Below the pieces are notes generated by a model. It made no database searches, was not told where the DNA came from, and saw nothing but the letters and a program-made list of their open reading frames with translations. A DNA stretch of 64,000 nucleotides from Amycolatopsis sp. A133 (GTDB lineage: Bacteria > Actinomycetota > Actinomycetes > Mycobacteriales > Pseudonocardiaceae), in NCBI RefSeq assembly GCF_031082405.1, contig NZ_JAVHJU010000069.1:1-64000 (forward strand), written 5' to 3'. The translations under genes and the position numbers were made by a program. Positions within the stretch are counted from its first letter, which is position 1, and every line of letters begins with the position of its first letter. Shown in pieces: positions 50,110-57,767 of this stretch.

Positions 50110-51432
50110 ATGGGAGCAACGGCGACGCTGTCCGAGGCCGGCCTGGTCGCGGAACCCGGCCAGGAGACGAGCTGCTCGGTGACCATCCGGAACGCCGGGC
50201 AGGTCGTCGACCAGTTCGCGATCGACGTCGTGGGCGATGCGGGTGGCTGGGCCACCGCGGAACCGGCGACGATCAACCTGATGCCGGGGGAGACGGGGAC
50301 GGTCACCGTGCGGTTCGCGCCGCCGCGGTCCTCCGACGTGCCCGCCGGGACGATCCCGTTCGGGGTCCGGGTGTTCTCGAGCGAGGACCCGGCCGGCTCG
50401 GTCGTCGAGGAGGGCACCGTCCAACTCGGAGCCTTCACCGAGGTGACCGCCGAGATCGTGCCGGCCAAGGTGGAAGGCAGTTCGAAGGCCGACTTCGAAG
50501 TCGCCGTCGACAACCGTGGCAACCGGCCGGTGGCGGTGGAGCTGAGCCCGCTGGACCCGGAGGACGAGCTGGACTTCCGGCTCGAGCGTGACCGGGCCGA
50601 CCTGGCGCCGGGCACGGCCGCGTTCGTCCGGCTGCGCACCCGGCCGCGGAAACGCTTTCTGCGTGGACAGGCGGTGCGGCACCGCTTCCAGGTGTTCGTC
50701 GTCGCCGACGGGGCCGAGCCGATCAAGACCGAAGGCACCATGGTGCAGCGGCAGCTGCTGCCGAAGTGGCTCCTGCCCGCGCTCGCCGCGCTCCTCGTCC
50801 TCCTGCTCGCGCTCGTGACGCTGTGGTTCACCGTGCTGCGGCCCGCCGTGAAGTCGGCCGCCCGCGAGGCCGCCCAGGAGCAGAACCAGGAGATCGTCAA
50901 GGCCGCCCAGGACGCCGGCGCCGGAGCCGATCAGGCGAAGAAGAACGCCGATCAGGCCAAGCAGAACTCCGAGCAGGCGATGAAGGCCGTCGGACTGACC
51001 CCGCCGGGCGACAACCCCGCGCCGCCCGGCTCCGGTCCCGGCGCCACCCCGACCCGGGCCGCGAACGCCGCCGACGGGACACCGACGGACTTCCGGGTGG
51101 CCGCCGACGCGAAGATCGACTCGAACGTCAACCGGTTCGCCGAGTTCCCCTACACCCTGCCGGACGCGAGCAAGACGCTGGTGATCACCGACCTGATCCT
51201 GCAGAACCCGCGCGGCGACACCGGAACCCTGCGGCTGCTGCGGGATTCCGGTGGCACCAAGACCGTCCTGCTGGAGGTCGGGCTCTCGAACTTCCGCGAC
51301 CTCGACCACCACTGGCTGCAGGCCTGGCGGTTCCAGCCGGGGGACAAGATCGTGCTCGCCGTCAGCTGCCAGAACCCCGGTGACCGCGGCCGCTGCACCC
51401 CGTCGGTGTCCTTCTCCGGCCGGGTCGAGTAG
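50110..51432 (+). CDS. CIS-linked bitopic membrane protein (Ig-like N-terminus)
   Basis: 440-aa protein conserved beside actinobacterial CIS loci and often vaguely annotated as a hydrolytic protein. Residues 1-215 form two Ig-like or CARDB-type beta domains (GLVAEPGQETSCSVTIRNAGQVVDQFAIDVVG, then NLMPGETGTVTVRFAPPRSSD). One membrane helix follows (LLPALAALLVLLLALVTLWF, about 222-242), then an Ala/Gln-rich coiled coil (AAQEQNQEIVKAAQDAG). The C-terminal beta domain (about 325-440) has DGTPTDFRVAADAKIDSNVNRF. No hydrolase motif is present. It is on its own promoter with operator D. A membrane tether for the injection particle is plausible. Confidence 0.75.
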   Translation: MGATATLSEAGLVAEPGQETSCSVTIRNAGQVVDQFAIDVVGDAGGWATAEPATINLMPGETGTVTVRFAPPRSSDVPAGTIPFGVRVFSSEDPAGSVVEEGTVQLGAFTEVTAEIVPAKVEGSSKADFEVAVDNRGNRPVAVELSPLDPEDELDFRLERDRADLAPGTAAFVRLRTRPRKRFLRGQAVRHRFQVFVVADGAEPIKTEGTMVQRQLLPKWLLPALAALLVLLLALVTLWFTVLRPAVKSAAREAAQEQNQEIVKAAQDAGAGADQAKKNADQAKQNSEQAMKAVGLTPPGDNPAPPGSGPGATPTRAANAADGTPTDFRVAADAKIDSNVNRFAEFPYTLPDASKTLVITDLILQNPRGDTGTLRLLRDSGGTKTVLLEVGLSNFRDLDHHWLQAWRFQPGDKIVLAVSCQNPGDRGRCTPSVSFSGRVE

Positions 51433-51438
51433 CCCGTG

Positions 51439-52065
51439 TCAGATCAGCCCTTCGCGCATGGCGAACGCCACCGCGTGGGCGCGGTTGCGGAGCTGGAAGC
51501 GGTTGGTGATGTCGTGCAGGATCGACTTCACCGTCCGCTCGGAATAGCTCAGCTGGTCGGCGATCTCCTTGGTCTCGAAGCCGTCGGCGACCAGCCGCAG
51601 CACCCGGGTCTCCCGCTGGGACATCCCGGCGAGGTCCCAGCCGTTCGGGCGCAGCACGTCCCGCTGCAACCGGGACACCCGCGACAGCAGGCGGCCGAGC
51701 AGATCGGGCGGCAGCGCGCCTTCGCCGACGGCCGCGGCCTTGACCAGCCGCACGAGTGTGTCCGGGGTGGCGTCGGCCCGGCGGATGATCGCCGAGACGC
51801 CGTTGCCCACAACGTCGAGCAGCTCCGAGTCCTCCACCTCCCCGGCGACCAGGACAACACCGGTGTGGCCGGCGCACTGGAGGCTGCGCAGCAGCTGCCG
51901 GGCCTCCTCGTTCAGCCGCTCCACGATGACCAGCACGACGGCGGGCTCGCCGGAGTCCTCGTCGGCGAAGCGGATTTCGGGACGTGACCGCAGCGCGGCC
52001 GTGACACCCGCGTGGGTGATGGTGTCGGTGGCGTGCAGCAGCACCGGAACCTGGTCGGTGATCAT
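51439..52065 (-). CDS. LuxR/NarL-family regulator with degenerate receiver
   Basis: 208-aa regulator. The C-terminal LuxR HTH (about 142-205) reads MSQRETRVLRLVADGFETKEIADQLSYSERTVKSILHDITNRFQLRNRAHAVAFAMREGLI. The N-terminal receiver-like domain lacks the acidic pair and the phospho-accepting Asp (VLVIVERLNEEA where receivers have LLD), so it is an atypical, probably phosphorylation-independent receiver. The ATG at 52065 has GGGAGGGCCTCACCG upstream. It is convergent with the last CIS gene, 6 bp away, which makes it a prime candidate for the TGCCC operator regulator. Confidence 0.85.
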   Translation of the reverse strand: MITDQVPVLLHATDTITHAGVTAALRSRPEIRFADEDSGEPAVVLVIVERLNEEARQLLRSLQCAGHTGVVLVAGEVEDSELLDVVGNGVSAIIRRADATPDTLVRLVKAAAVGEGALPPDLLGRLLSRVSRLQRDVLRPNGWDLAGMSQRETRVLRLVADGFETKEIADQLSYSERTVKSILHDITNRFQLRNRAHAVAFAMREGLI

Positions 52066-52138
52066 CGGTGAGGCCCTCCCTCGAACGACATCGGATCGCT
52101 CCACCTCCAAGGATCGTGGTGCGGGCGCCTGCCGAACA

Positions 52139-52163
52139 GGGACATGGAGTCCCGATATGTCCC
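52139..52163. promoter_or_regulatory. Inverted repeat upstream of the LuxR regulator
   Basis: GGGACAT (52139-52145) and ATGTCCC (52157-52163) are perfect 7-bp arms with an 11-bp spacer. They lie between the LuxR gene and the preceding response-regulator gene in a less GC-rich patch. NarL-type regulators bind such spaced inverted repeats, so autoregulation or control by the adjacent two-component system is possible. Confidence 0.5.
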
Positions 52164-52171
52164 GCTTTTCC

Positions 52172-52822
52172 TTACTCCGATCGGGCAATGCCGGCCTCTT
52201 TGGCCTTGGCGATGGCCTGCGCGCGGTCGGTGACGCGGAGCTTGCGGAAGATGTGGGACACGTGGTTGCGCACGGTTTTCTGGCTCAGCACCAGCTCCTC
52301 GGCGATCGACGCGTTGCCCATGCCCTGGGCGACGAGCAGCATGATCTCCTTCTCGCGCAGGGTCAGCTGCGGGAACGACTCGTCGCGCGGGGTGGCCGTG
52401 CCCAGCAGCGACAGCACCCGGGTGGCGATCGCCGGGCTGAAGATGGCCTCGCCGTCACCGATCACCCGGATCGCCCGGATGATCTGTTCGTTGCGCGCGC
52501 CTTTGAGCAGGTAACCGCGGGCGCCCGCGCGCATGGCGGCGAACACCGCGGCTTCGTTCTCGAACATGGTCAGCATGAGCACGCCGGTGTGCGGGCTCGC
52601 GCCGACGATCCGCCGCGTCGCCTCGACGCCGTCGAGGTCGGGGAGGTTCAGGTCCATCAGGATGACGTCGGGTTCCAGCCGGCCCGCGTCGGCGACGGCG
52701 GTCAGGCCGTCGGCCGACTCTCCGGCGACTTCCATGCCGTCGGTGGCGTCGATCATCGCGCGCAGCGCCGCCCGGAACACGGGGTGGTCGTCCACCACGA
52801 GGACGCGCAGCGTGCCGAACAC
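52172..52822 (-). CDS. NarL/FixJ-type response regulator
   Basis: 216-aa response regulator. The receiver has LVVDDHPVFRAALRAM, the phospho-acceptor Asp57 in DVILMDLNLPDLDG, and LTMFENEAAVFAAMRAGARGYLLKG with the conserved Lys. The LuxR HTH is FPQLTLREKEIMLLVAQGMGNASIAEELVLSQKTVRNHVSHIFRKLRVTDRAQAI. Start is GTG at 52822, 4 bp after the kinase stop and behind GGGGAAGTGAG. Cotranscribed with the kinase gene. Confidence 0.92.
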   Translation of the reverse strand: MFGTLRVLVVDDHPVFRAALRAMIDATDGMEVAGESADGLTAVADAGRLEPDVILMDLNLPDLDGVEATRRIVGASPHTGVLMLTMFENEAAVFAAMRAGARGYLLKGARNEQIIRAIRVIGDGEAIFSPAIATRVLSLLGTATPRDESFPQLTLREKEIMLLVAQGMGNASIAEELVLSQKTVRNHVSHIFRKLRVTDRAQAIAKAKEAGIARSE

Positions 52823-52826
52823 AGTC

Positions 52827-53504
52827 TCACTTCCCCGCGGCGAGCGGCAGCCAGGCGGCGATGCGCGTGCCGCCCGAGGACACCGGTTCGACCCGGCAGC
52901 CGCCACCGAGGTCGCCGGCGCGTTCCCGCATCGAACGCAGCCCCGTCCCGCCGATCGCGGGCAGCGCCTCGCCGTCGGTACCCACCCCGTCGTCGACGAT
53001 CTCCACGTGCAGGTCGCCGTCCAGCGGCCAGAGGCACACGGTGCACTCCCGGGCCCCGGAGTGGCGGGCGACGTTGACCAGCGCCTCCCGGATGATCCGG
53101 TACGCGGTGACTTCCACTTCCGCCGGCAGCGGCGGCAGTTCCCCGCGGACGTCGACCTCGACGCGCAGCGGGCCGTGCTCCGCGGGCACCCGGCCGGTGA
53201 GCGTGGCGGCATACCGGCGCACGGCCAGGACGAGCCCGGCGTCGTCGAGCGCCGGGGGCCGCGCGTCGGCCACGATGCGGCGCAGGTCGGTGATGGCGCC
53301 GTAGAGCTCGTCCTCGAGCCGGGCGAGGAGGTGCTCGGTGCCCGCCCGGTCCCGCCCGATCAGGTCGCGCGCGGCGCGCAGCCCGAGCACCGCGGCGGTG
53401 AGCGTCGGCCCGAGTCCGTCGTGCAGATCGTTGAGCACCCGTTTGAGCCGGTCTTCGTACCCCGCAGGACGAACGTAGTCGGCGACGACGAATGTCCGGC
53501 GCAT
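52827..53504 (-). CDS. Sensor-less NarL-type histidine kinase
   Basis: 225-aa HisKA_3-type kinase. The H-box is NDLHDGLGPTL with His28, followed by LEDELYGAITDLRRIVADARPPALDD and a complete HATPase domain (YRIIREALVNVARHSGA, VEIVDDGVGTDG, GTGLRSMRERAGDLGG). No membrane segment, PAS or GAF domain is present; only about 20 residues precede the H-box. It must be a soluble kinase regulated by a partner protein, or a truncated one. Start at ATG 53504 behind GGGGACAAA. Confidence 0.88.
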   Translation of the reverse strand: MRRTFVVADYVRPAGYEDRLKRVLNDLHDGLGPTLTAAVLGLRAARDLIGRDRAGTEHLLARLEDELYGAITDLRRIVADARPPALDDAGLVLAVRRYAATLTGRVPAEHGPLRVEVDVRGELPPLPAEVEVTAYRIIREALVNVARHSGARECTVCLWPLDGDLHVEIVDDGVGTDGEALPAIGGTGLRSMRERAGDLGGGCRVEPVSSGGTRIAAWLPLAAGK

Positions 53505-53919
53505 TTTGTCCCCGTCCGCCAGAAATGGTCTGGACCCCCACCGCGAATCGGGGAACCAGCTCTCGTGCGGGTAGCCCAGCCGGCTGCTCCGTTCCGCGTA
53601 GCGGGATGGTCACCCGCAGTACTAATCGCCTTACCGTGCTCCGATGTTTCATTCCGGGCCGCGTGGCCGGGTCACGGTATGGTCCCGATGCGGAAACGGT
53701 CGTAACGGCGCAGGTGGGGCGCTGTTCCGACCGGGCCGGTGGCGGATATCCGCCAAAAACGATTCATGAACTGTGCGGTGAACCGGTGGAAATCCGACCG
53801 AACGGGCGACAATTGGCCGAATGGCAACAGTGTGGGCGTCCAGGTCCACAGTGGACAGCCGAGGATCCGCGGCCGGCACGCGGTCACCGGAGCGGCTTCC
53901 TCCGTCCCGGTTCCGGGGC
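53505..53919. other. AT-richer intergenic region upstream of the kinase gene
   Basis: 415 bp without a convincing gene, less GC-rich than its surroundings. It contains ACGAACGTAGTCGG-like text near the kinase start and, at 53799-53827, CGAACGGGC and CCGAATGGCAA, which resemble halves of the CIS operator with imperfect spacing. The region probably holds the kinase-regulator promoter. Confidence 0.45.
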
Positions 53920-54858
53920 TCAGGACGGGGAACGGCCGGCCGCCGGTCGCGGTCCGGACGTCAGCGCCGCGTGCGGGTCGCTCGCGGGCAGCCAGCCCAG
54001 CTCGGGCGAACCGACGTCCCGGGTGAGGGCCGCGATCGTCGCGCGCACCGGTGCGCGGGTCTCGTCGCGGCGGGACACCAGCGACCACGTCCAGTACGGC
54101 GCCGGATCGACCACCGCCCGGCGGGCGAGGTCCGCCGGGACCGGTGCCGTCTGGCCCTTCGGGCAGTTCAGCACCGGCCGCCGCAGCCGGCGGACGTGGT
54201 CGAAGAACGCCGGGCCCGTGACACCGCCGTCGGAGGTGCGGACGACTTCGGCGCCGGTCGCCCGTGCGAACTCTTCCGCGTAGACGTTCCACGAAGCCCA
54301 GCTCGCGGTGTCGGCGTCGACGAGCACGACGACGTCCTTCGCCGGGACGTCGGCGGTGCCGGTGCCGATCGCGTGGAGGCGGTCCGCGCCGAGCAGGTGC
54401 GCTTCGAGGCCGTGCTCGGCCAGGTCGGCGGCCTGCGCCCAGCAGATCGCCAGGTCGATGCGGCCGTCGGCGACCCGGCCCAGCTGGGCGTGCGAAGGCA
54501 GCACCCACGTGTCGACGTGCAGGTGCGCGACGCCGGCCACCCGGTCGAGCAGGTCGGCCGGGCGCCAGTTGACGTACCCGAGCCGCACCGGTTCGCGCGC
54601 GGCGATGCCCGCGGCCGACCGGCGCAGCTCGTCGGCCTGCTCCAGCAGCGCGCGGACCCGGGGCAGCAGGGACTCGCCGCACTCGGTCAGCGTGACCGAG
54701 CGGCGGTCGCGGTCGAAGAGCCGGACGCCGAGGTCGCGTTCGAGCGCCTTGATCTGCTGGGACAGCGAAGGCCCGGCGATGCGCAGCCGCTCCGCGGCCC
54801 GGCCGAAGTTCAGTTCTGTGGCGACGGCCACGAAGTACCGAAGCTGGCGTAGCTCCAT
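53920..54858 (-). CDS. LysR-family transcriptional regulator
   Basis: 312-aa LysR regulator. The N-terminal HTH is MELRQLRYFVAVATELNFGRAAERLRIAGPSLSQQIKALERDLGVRLFDRDRRSVTLTECGE. The effector domain is GC-rich and diverged, without recognised ligand residues. It is divergent from the SDR-like gene (118 bp between starts). The usual LysR rule predicts that this neighbour is its target. Confidence 0.9.
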   Translation of the reverse strand: MELRQLRYFVAVATELNFGRAAERLRIAGPSLSQQIKALERDLGVRLFDRDRRSVTLTECGESLLPRVRALLEQADELRRSAAGIAAREPVRLGYVNWRPADLLDRVAGVAHLHVDTWVLPSHAQLGRVADGRIDLAICWAQAADLAEHGLEAHLLGADRLHAIGTGTADVPAKDVVVLVDADTASWASWNVYAEEFARATGAEVVRTSDGGVTGPAFFDHVRRLRRPVLNCPKGQTAPVPADLARRAVVDPAPYWTWSLVSRRDETRAPVRATIAALTRDVGSPELGWLPASDPHAALTSGPRPAAGRSPS

Positions 54859-54976
54859 ACCGGGAGCTTAGTGCGGTGGGAGGCGGGGCCTTCCAGCTGA
54901 GAGCGAACCGGTCGTGGCGAACCGGGTCCGGCGGGCACATCCTCGGCTTGGAAGCACCACCTACCAGGAGGTTTTC

Positions 54977-55684
54977 ATGAACACCCAGAAGGTCGCGGTC
55001 GTCACCGGCGCCTCGCAGGGCATCGGCGCGGCCGTGGTCGAGGCGTACCGCAAGCTCGGTTACGCCGTGGTCGCGAACTCGCGGAACATCACCCCCTCGG
55101 GTGACGCCGGGATCCTGGCGGTCCCGGGCGACATCGCCGACCCGGCCGTCGGCGCCCGCGTGATCGACCAGGCGCTGGCGACCTACGGCCGCGTCGACGC
55201 GCTGGTGAACAACGCCGGCCTCTTCGTCGCCAAGCCGTTCACCGAGTACACCGCCGCCGACTTCGACGTGGTGACCGGCGTGAACCTGCGCGGGTTCTTC
55301 GAGGTCACCCAGCGGGCGATCGCGGCGATGCTGGAGACCGGCGGCGGGCACGTCGTCACCATCACGACCAGCCTGACCGACCACGCGAACAGCGCGGTGC
55401 CCTCGGCACTGGCGTCGCTGACGAAAGGCGGGCTGAACTCGGTCACGAAGTCCCTGGCCATCGAATACGCCAAGCGGGGCATCCGGGTGAACGCCGTGTC
55501 ACCGGGCATCATCCGCACCCCGATGCACCCGCCCGAGACGCACGAAGCGCTCGCGGGCCTGCACCCGGTCGGCCGGATCGGCGACCCGGCCGACATCGTC
55601 GACGCGGTCGTCTACCTGGAGGGCGCGCCGTTCGTCACCGGCGAGATCCTGCACGTCGACGGCGGCCAGAGCGCGGGACACTGA
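54977..55684 (+). CDS. SDR-family protein lacking the catalytic Tyr
   Basis: 235-aa classical short-chain dehydrogenase/reductase by fold: VVTGASQGIGAAVVEAY (TGxxxGIG), VDALVNNAGLF (NNAG), VVTITTSLTDH and RVNAVSPGIIRTPM. The active-site YxxxK motif reads ASLTK, so the catalytic Tyr is replaced by Ala although Lys remains. It may be a binding protein or use another chemistry; relatives with SALASLTKGG exist in actinobacteria. The ATG follows CCAGGAGGTTTTC. It runs with the SnoaL-like gene, 5 bp downstream. Confidence 0.87.
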   Translation: MNTQKVAVVTGASQGIGAAVVEAYRKLGYAVVANSRNITPSGDAGILAVPGDIADPAVGARVIDQALATYGRVDALVNNAGLFVAKPFTEYTAADFDVVTGVNLRGFFEVTQRAIAAMLETGGGHVVTITTSLTDHANSAVPSALASLTKGGLNSVTKSLAIEYAKRGIRVNAVSPGIIRTPMHPPETHEALAGLHPVGRIGDPADIVDAVVYLEGAPFVTGEILHVDGGQSAGH

Positions 55685-55689
55685 CCACG

Positions 55690-56037
55690 ATGAGCATCCT
55701 GACCGGAGTACTGGACGGCTGGAAGTCGGCGGTCGAGGCCCACGAACCCGAGCGCGTCGCGGACCACTTCACCGAAGACGCGATCTTCCAGGGCCTGCAC
55801 CCGTACAGCGTGGGCCGGGCCGGTGTGGCGGCGTACTACGCCGCGCAGCCGCTCGGCATGACGGCGGACTACCGCGTCGAGGAGACCCGCCGCCTCGCCG
55901 AAGACGTGATCCTGGGTTACGTGAGCGTCGACTTCGCCTTCACCGACCGGCCGACGCTCCCGGTGCACCTGAGCGTTGTCGTCCGGCGCGTCGGCGACAC
56001 CTGGCTGATCGCCCACTACCAGGTTTCGCGGCTCTGA
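55690..56037 (+). CDS. SnoaL/SgcJ-like NTF2-fold protein
   Basis: 115-aa protein: LDGWKSAVEAHEPERVADHFTEDAIFQGLHPYSVGRAGVAAYYAAQ, then YVSVDFAFTDRPTLPVHLSVVVRRVGDTWLIAHYQVSRL. It has the cone-shaped NTF2-like pattern of the SgcJ/EcaC/SnoaL group. Function within the group is varied. Cotranscription with the SDR-like protein under the divergent LysR regulator is likely. Confidence 0.82.
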   Translation: MSILTGVLDGWKSAVEAHEPERVADHFTEDAIFQGLHPYSVGRAGVAAYYAAQPLGMTADYRVEETRRLAEDVILGYVSVDFAFTDRPTLPVHLSVVVRRVGDTWLIAHYQVSRL

Positions 56038-56048
56038 AGGGCGTGGCC

Positions 56049-56081
56049 CCGGGTGGCCGGCGAGCGAGTCCGGCCACCCGG
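56049..56081. terminator. Bidirectional hairpin terminator
   Basis: CCGGGTGGCCGG (56049-56060) pairs perfectly with CCGGCCACCCGG (56070-56081) around a 9-nt loop. It lies between the SnoaL-like gene and the convergent AdoMet-decarboxylase-like gene, ending both transcripts. Confidence 0.8.
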
Positions 56082-56099
56082 AGCGACGCGGTACCGGGG

Positions 56100-56537
56100 T
56101 CAGCGTTCGGTGTCCCATCGTTTGGTGGCCGCCGGGAGGTCGGCCGGCCAGTCCTCACCGCGGTTGACCAGGTTGCGCTCGGTCACCGTGAACGGGCCGA
56201 GCAGGCGCTCCAGCGTCCGCAGCACCGTGGCCTCCTCGAACGGCTTGCACGAGAAGATGTTCAGGAACAGCTGGCCCAGCCCGGGGTAGGTGTGCACGGC
56301 GGCGTGGGACTCGGCGAGGATCACCACCGCCGACTTGCCCGCCTTCTCCGGGGTGCCCAGTTCGGTGCCGACGACGGGGCCGGCGATGACCCGCATTCCG
56401 ATGTCGGCCACCAGCGTGGTGAGCAGGCCCGCCACGGCGGCGTCCTCCCACAACGCCGTCACGTCGGTGACTTCGGCGATGCGCAGGGTCAGTTCGGCGC
56501 CGTAGAAGTGGTCGGCCCACTGGTGTGCCGCGGTCAT
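56100..56537 (-). CDS. S-adenosylmethionine decarboxylase-like protein (SpeD family)
   Basis: 145-aa protein of the prokaryotic AdoMetDC family, which self-cleaves to make a pyruvoyl group. The cleavage motif AESHAAVHTYPG contains Glu76-Ser77-His78, so Ser77 would become the pyruvoyl group. FSCKPF gives the catalytic Cys97. The length and spacing match class-1b proteins. Its start overlaps the glycosyltransferase stop (ATGA), tying it to the tailoring operon instead of a polyamine operon; no spermidine synthase is linked. It might make decarboxylated AdoMet, or decarboxylate another amino acid as diverged SpeD relatives do. Confidence 0.78.
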   Translation of the reverse strand: MTAAHQWADHFYGAELTLRIAEVTDVTALWEDAAVAGLLTTLVADIGMRVIAGPVVGTELGTPEKAGKSAVVILAESHAAVHTYPGLGQLFLNIFSCKPFEEATVLRTLERLLGPFTVTERNLVNRGEDWPADLPAATKRWDTER

Positions 56538-57733
56538 GTGTTGCCCCCGATCGGTCGGAACTGCATCGGTCTGAACTGGGGTGGAGCGGCGTGCAGGACG
56601 GCGAGCACCCGGTCCGCGCCACCGGGCGGGTGCGCGGTCCGGCCGGGCCGCGCCGGGACGTCCACCAGCGCGCGGAGCCGGTCGGGCCGCCAGTCGGCTT
56701 CGGAGCAGGAGAACGCGAGCCCCTGGCACGCGAGCGCCTCCGCGAGGTAGCGCCGCTCGGGATCGCGCCCGGCGAACACGAGCGCCGGGACGCCCGCTTC
56801 CACCGCGCAGGCCAGGGTGTTGCGCCCGCCGTGGCAGATCAGTGCGTCGCTGCGGGCGAGCAGCTTGCGCAGCGGGACCAGCGGCCGGACCCGGACGTTG
56901 CCCCGGTCCGGCCCGGGCGCCCGCACGGGCCCGGCGCGGCCCGCGGTGAGCAGGACGTCGACATCGGTGCCGTCGAACGCTTCGGTGCACCGCTCGACGT
57001 ACCACGGCAGGTCGTACGGCGGCCCGCTGGTGTAGGCGAGCACCCCACGGTGGCCGGGGCGCGGCCAGTCGTCCACATCGGACTCGAGGTGGGTGTCGAG
57101 CACGTCGCAGGCCAGCCGGCCGACGTACTCGCCGCCGGCGTGCAGCCCGACGACCGGGTCCAGCACCGCCGGCACCGGGAACACCAGGTGGTCGCTGGCG
57201 TCGAAGAGCAGATCCGACAGCGTCTCCGGCCGGGGTCCCCGCAGGTGGTGCAGCAGCGGCGCGAAGGCGGCCGCGGCGGCGCGGTCCGGTGCCCGGCCGC
57301 CGTCGCTGCCCCATCCGAACGCCCGGTGGTCGGGCCAGACGACCGGCGAGACCACCGGTATCGACAGGCGGTGGGCGGCGACGATCGTCGTCAGGTCGTA
57401 GTCGTGGAACAGCGCCTCGACCCCGTGGGCGGCGAACGCCGCACACTGGCTTTCGAAGACCCCGGCCACGAACGCGGGATCGGCGTAGACGGTCTGCGAC
57501 AGCAGGTCGTCCAGGCGCAGCACGGGCGCCGCTGCGGCCGGGTAGCCGGCGACCGGCGGGCCCGGCAGCGGCACGCAGGCGATGCCCAGCCGGTCCAGCA
57601 GCGGCCGGTGCTGCGGGCCCGCGAAGACGACCGGTTCGTCGCCGGCCCGCACGGCCGCTTCCCACACCGCGAGCACCGTCGAGGCGGATCCGATGCCGTA
57701 GGACCACACGCCCGGCACGAGACCAATGCGCAC
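56534..57733 (-). CDS. Glycosyltransferase, GT-B (UGT/MGT-like)
   Basis: 399-aa macrolide-type sugar transferase. The N-domain starts RIGLVPGVWSYGIGSASTVLAVWEAAVRAGDEPVVFAGPQHRPLLDRLGI, and the C-domain holds VPLRKLLARSDALICHGGRNTLACAVEAGVPALVFAGRDPERR (HGGxxT..A...G.P sugar-nucleotide motif). Start is GTG, set by GGGAGGAGCTGAC. Such enzymes glycosylate small molecules. The acceptor is unknown but presumably is the product of the upstream oxidoreductases. Confidence 0.83.
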   Translation of the reverse strand: MRIGLVPGVWSYGIGSASTVLAVWEAAVRAGDEPVVFAGPQHRPLLDRLGIACVPLPGPPVAGYPAAAAPVLRLDDLLSQTVYADPAFVAGVFESQCAAFAAHGVEALFHDYDLTTIVAAHRLSIPVVSPVVWPDHRAFGWGSDGGRAPDRAAAAAFAPLLHHLRGPRPETLSDLLFDASDHLVFPVPAVLDPVVGLHAGGEYVGRLACDVLDTHLESDVDDWPRPGHRGVLAYTSGPPYDLPWYVERCTEAFDGTDVDVLLTAGRAGPVRAPGPDRGNVRVRPLVPLRKLLARSDALICHGGRNTLACAVEAGVPALVFAGRDPERRYLAEALACQGLAFSCSEADWRPDRLRALVDVPARPGRTAHPPGGADRVLAVLHAAPPQFRPMQFRPIGGNT

Positions 57734-57767
57734 GTCAGCTCCTCCCGCGTCGGTTTCGGGTCGGTGG

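Noticed and set aside
46088..50119. 1,343-codon minus-strand frame opposite the giant surface protein
   Set aside because: It has His/Arg/Gly-rich shadow composition and no motif, whereas the plus-strand product has clear propeller and VWA domains.
25384..51432. Prophage
   Set aside because: No integrase, capsid, portal, terminase or lysis genes are present. The ATPase, DUF4255 and DUF4157 genes identify an injection system.
54151..54166. TGGCCCTTCGGGCAG, similar to the CIS operator
   Set aside because: It lies inside the LysR coding region (CPKGQT codons) and lacks symmetry at two positions, so it is probably chance.
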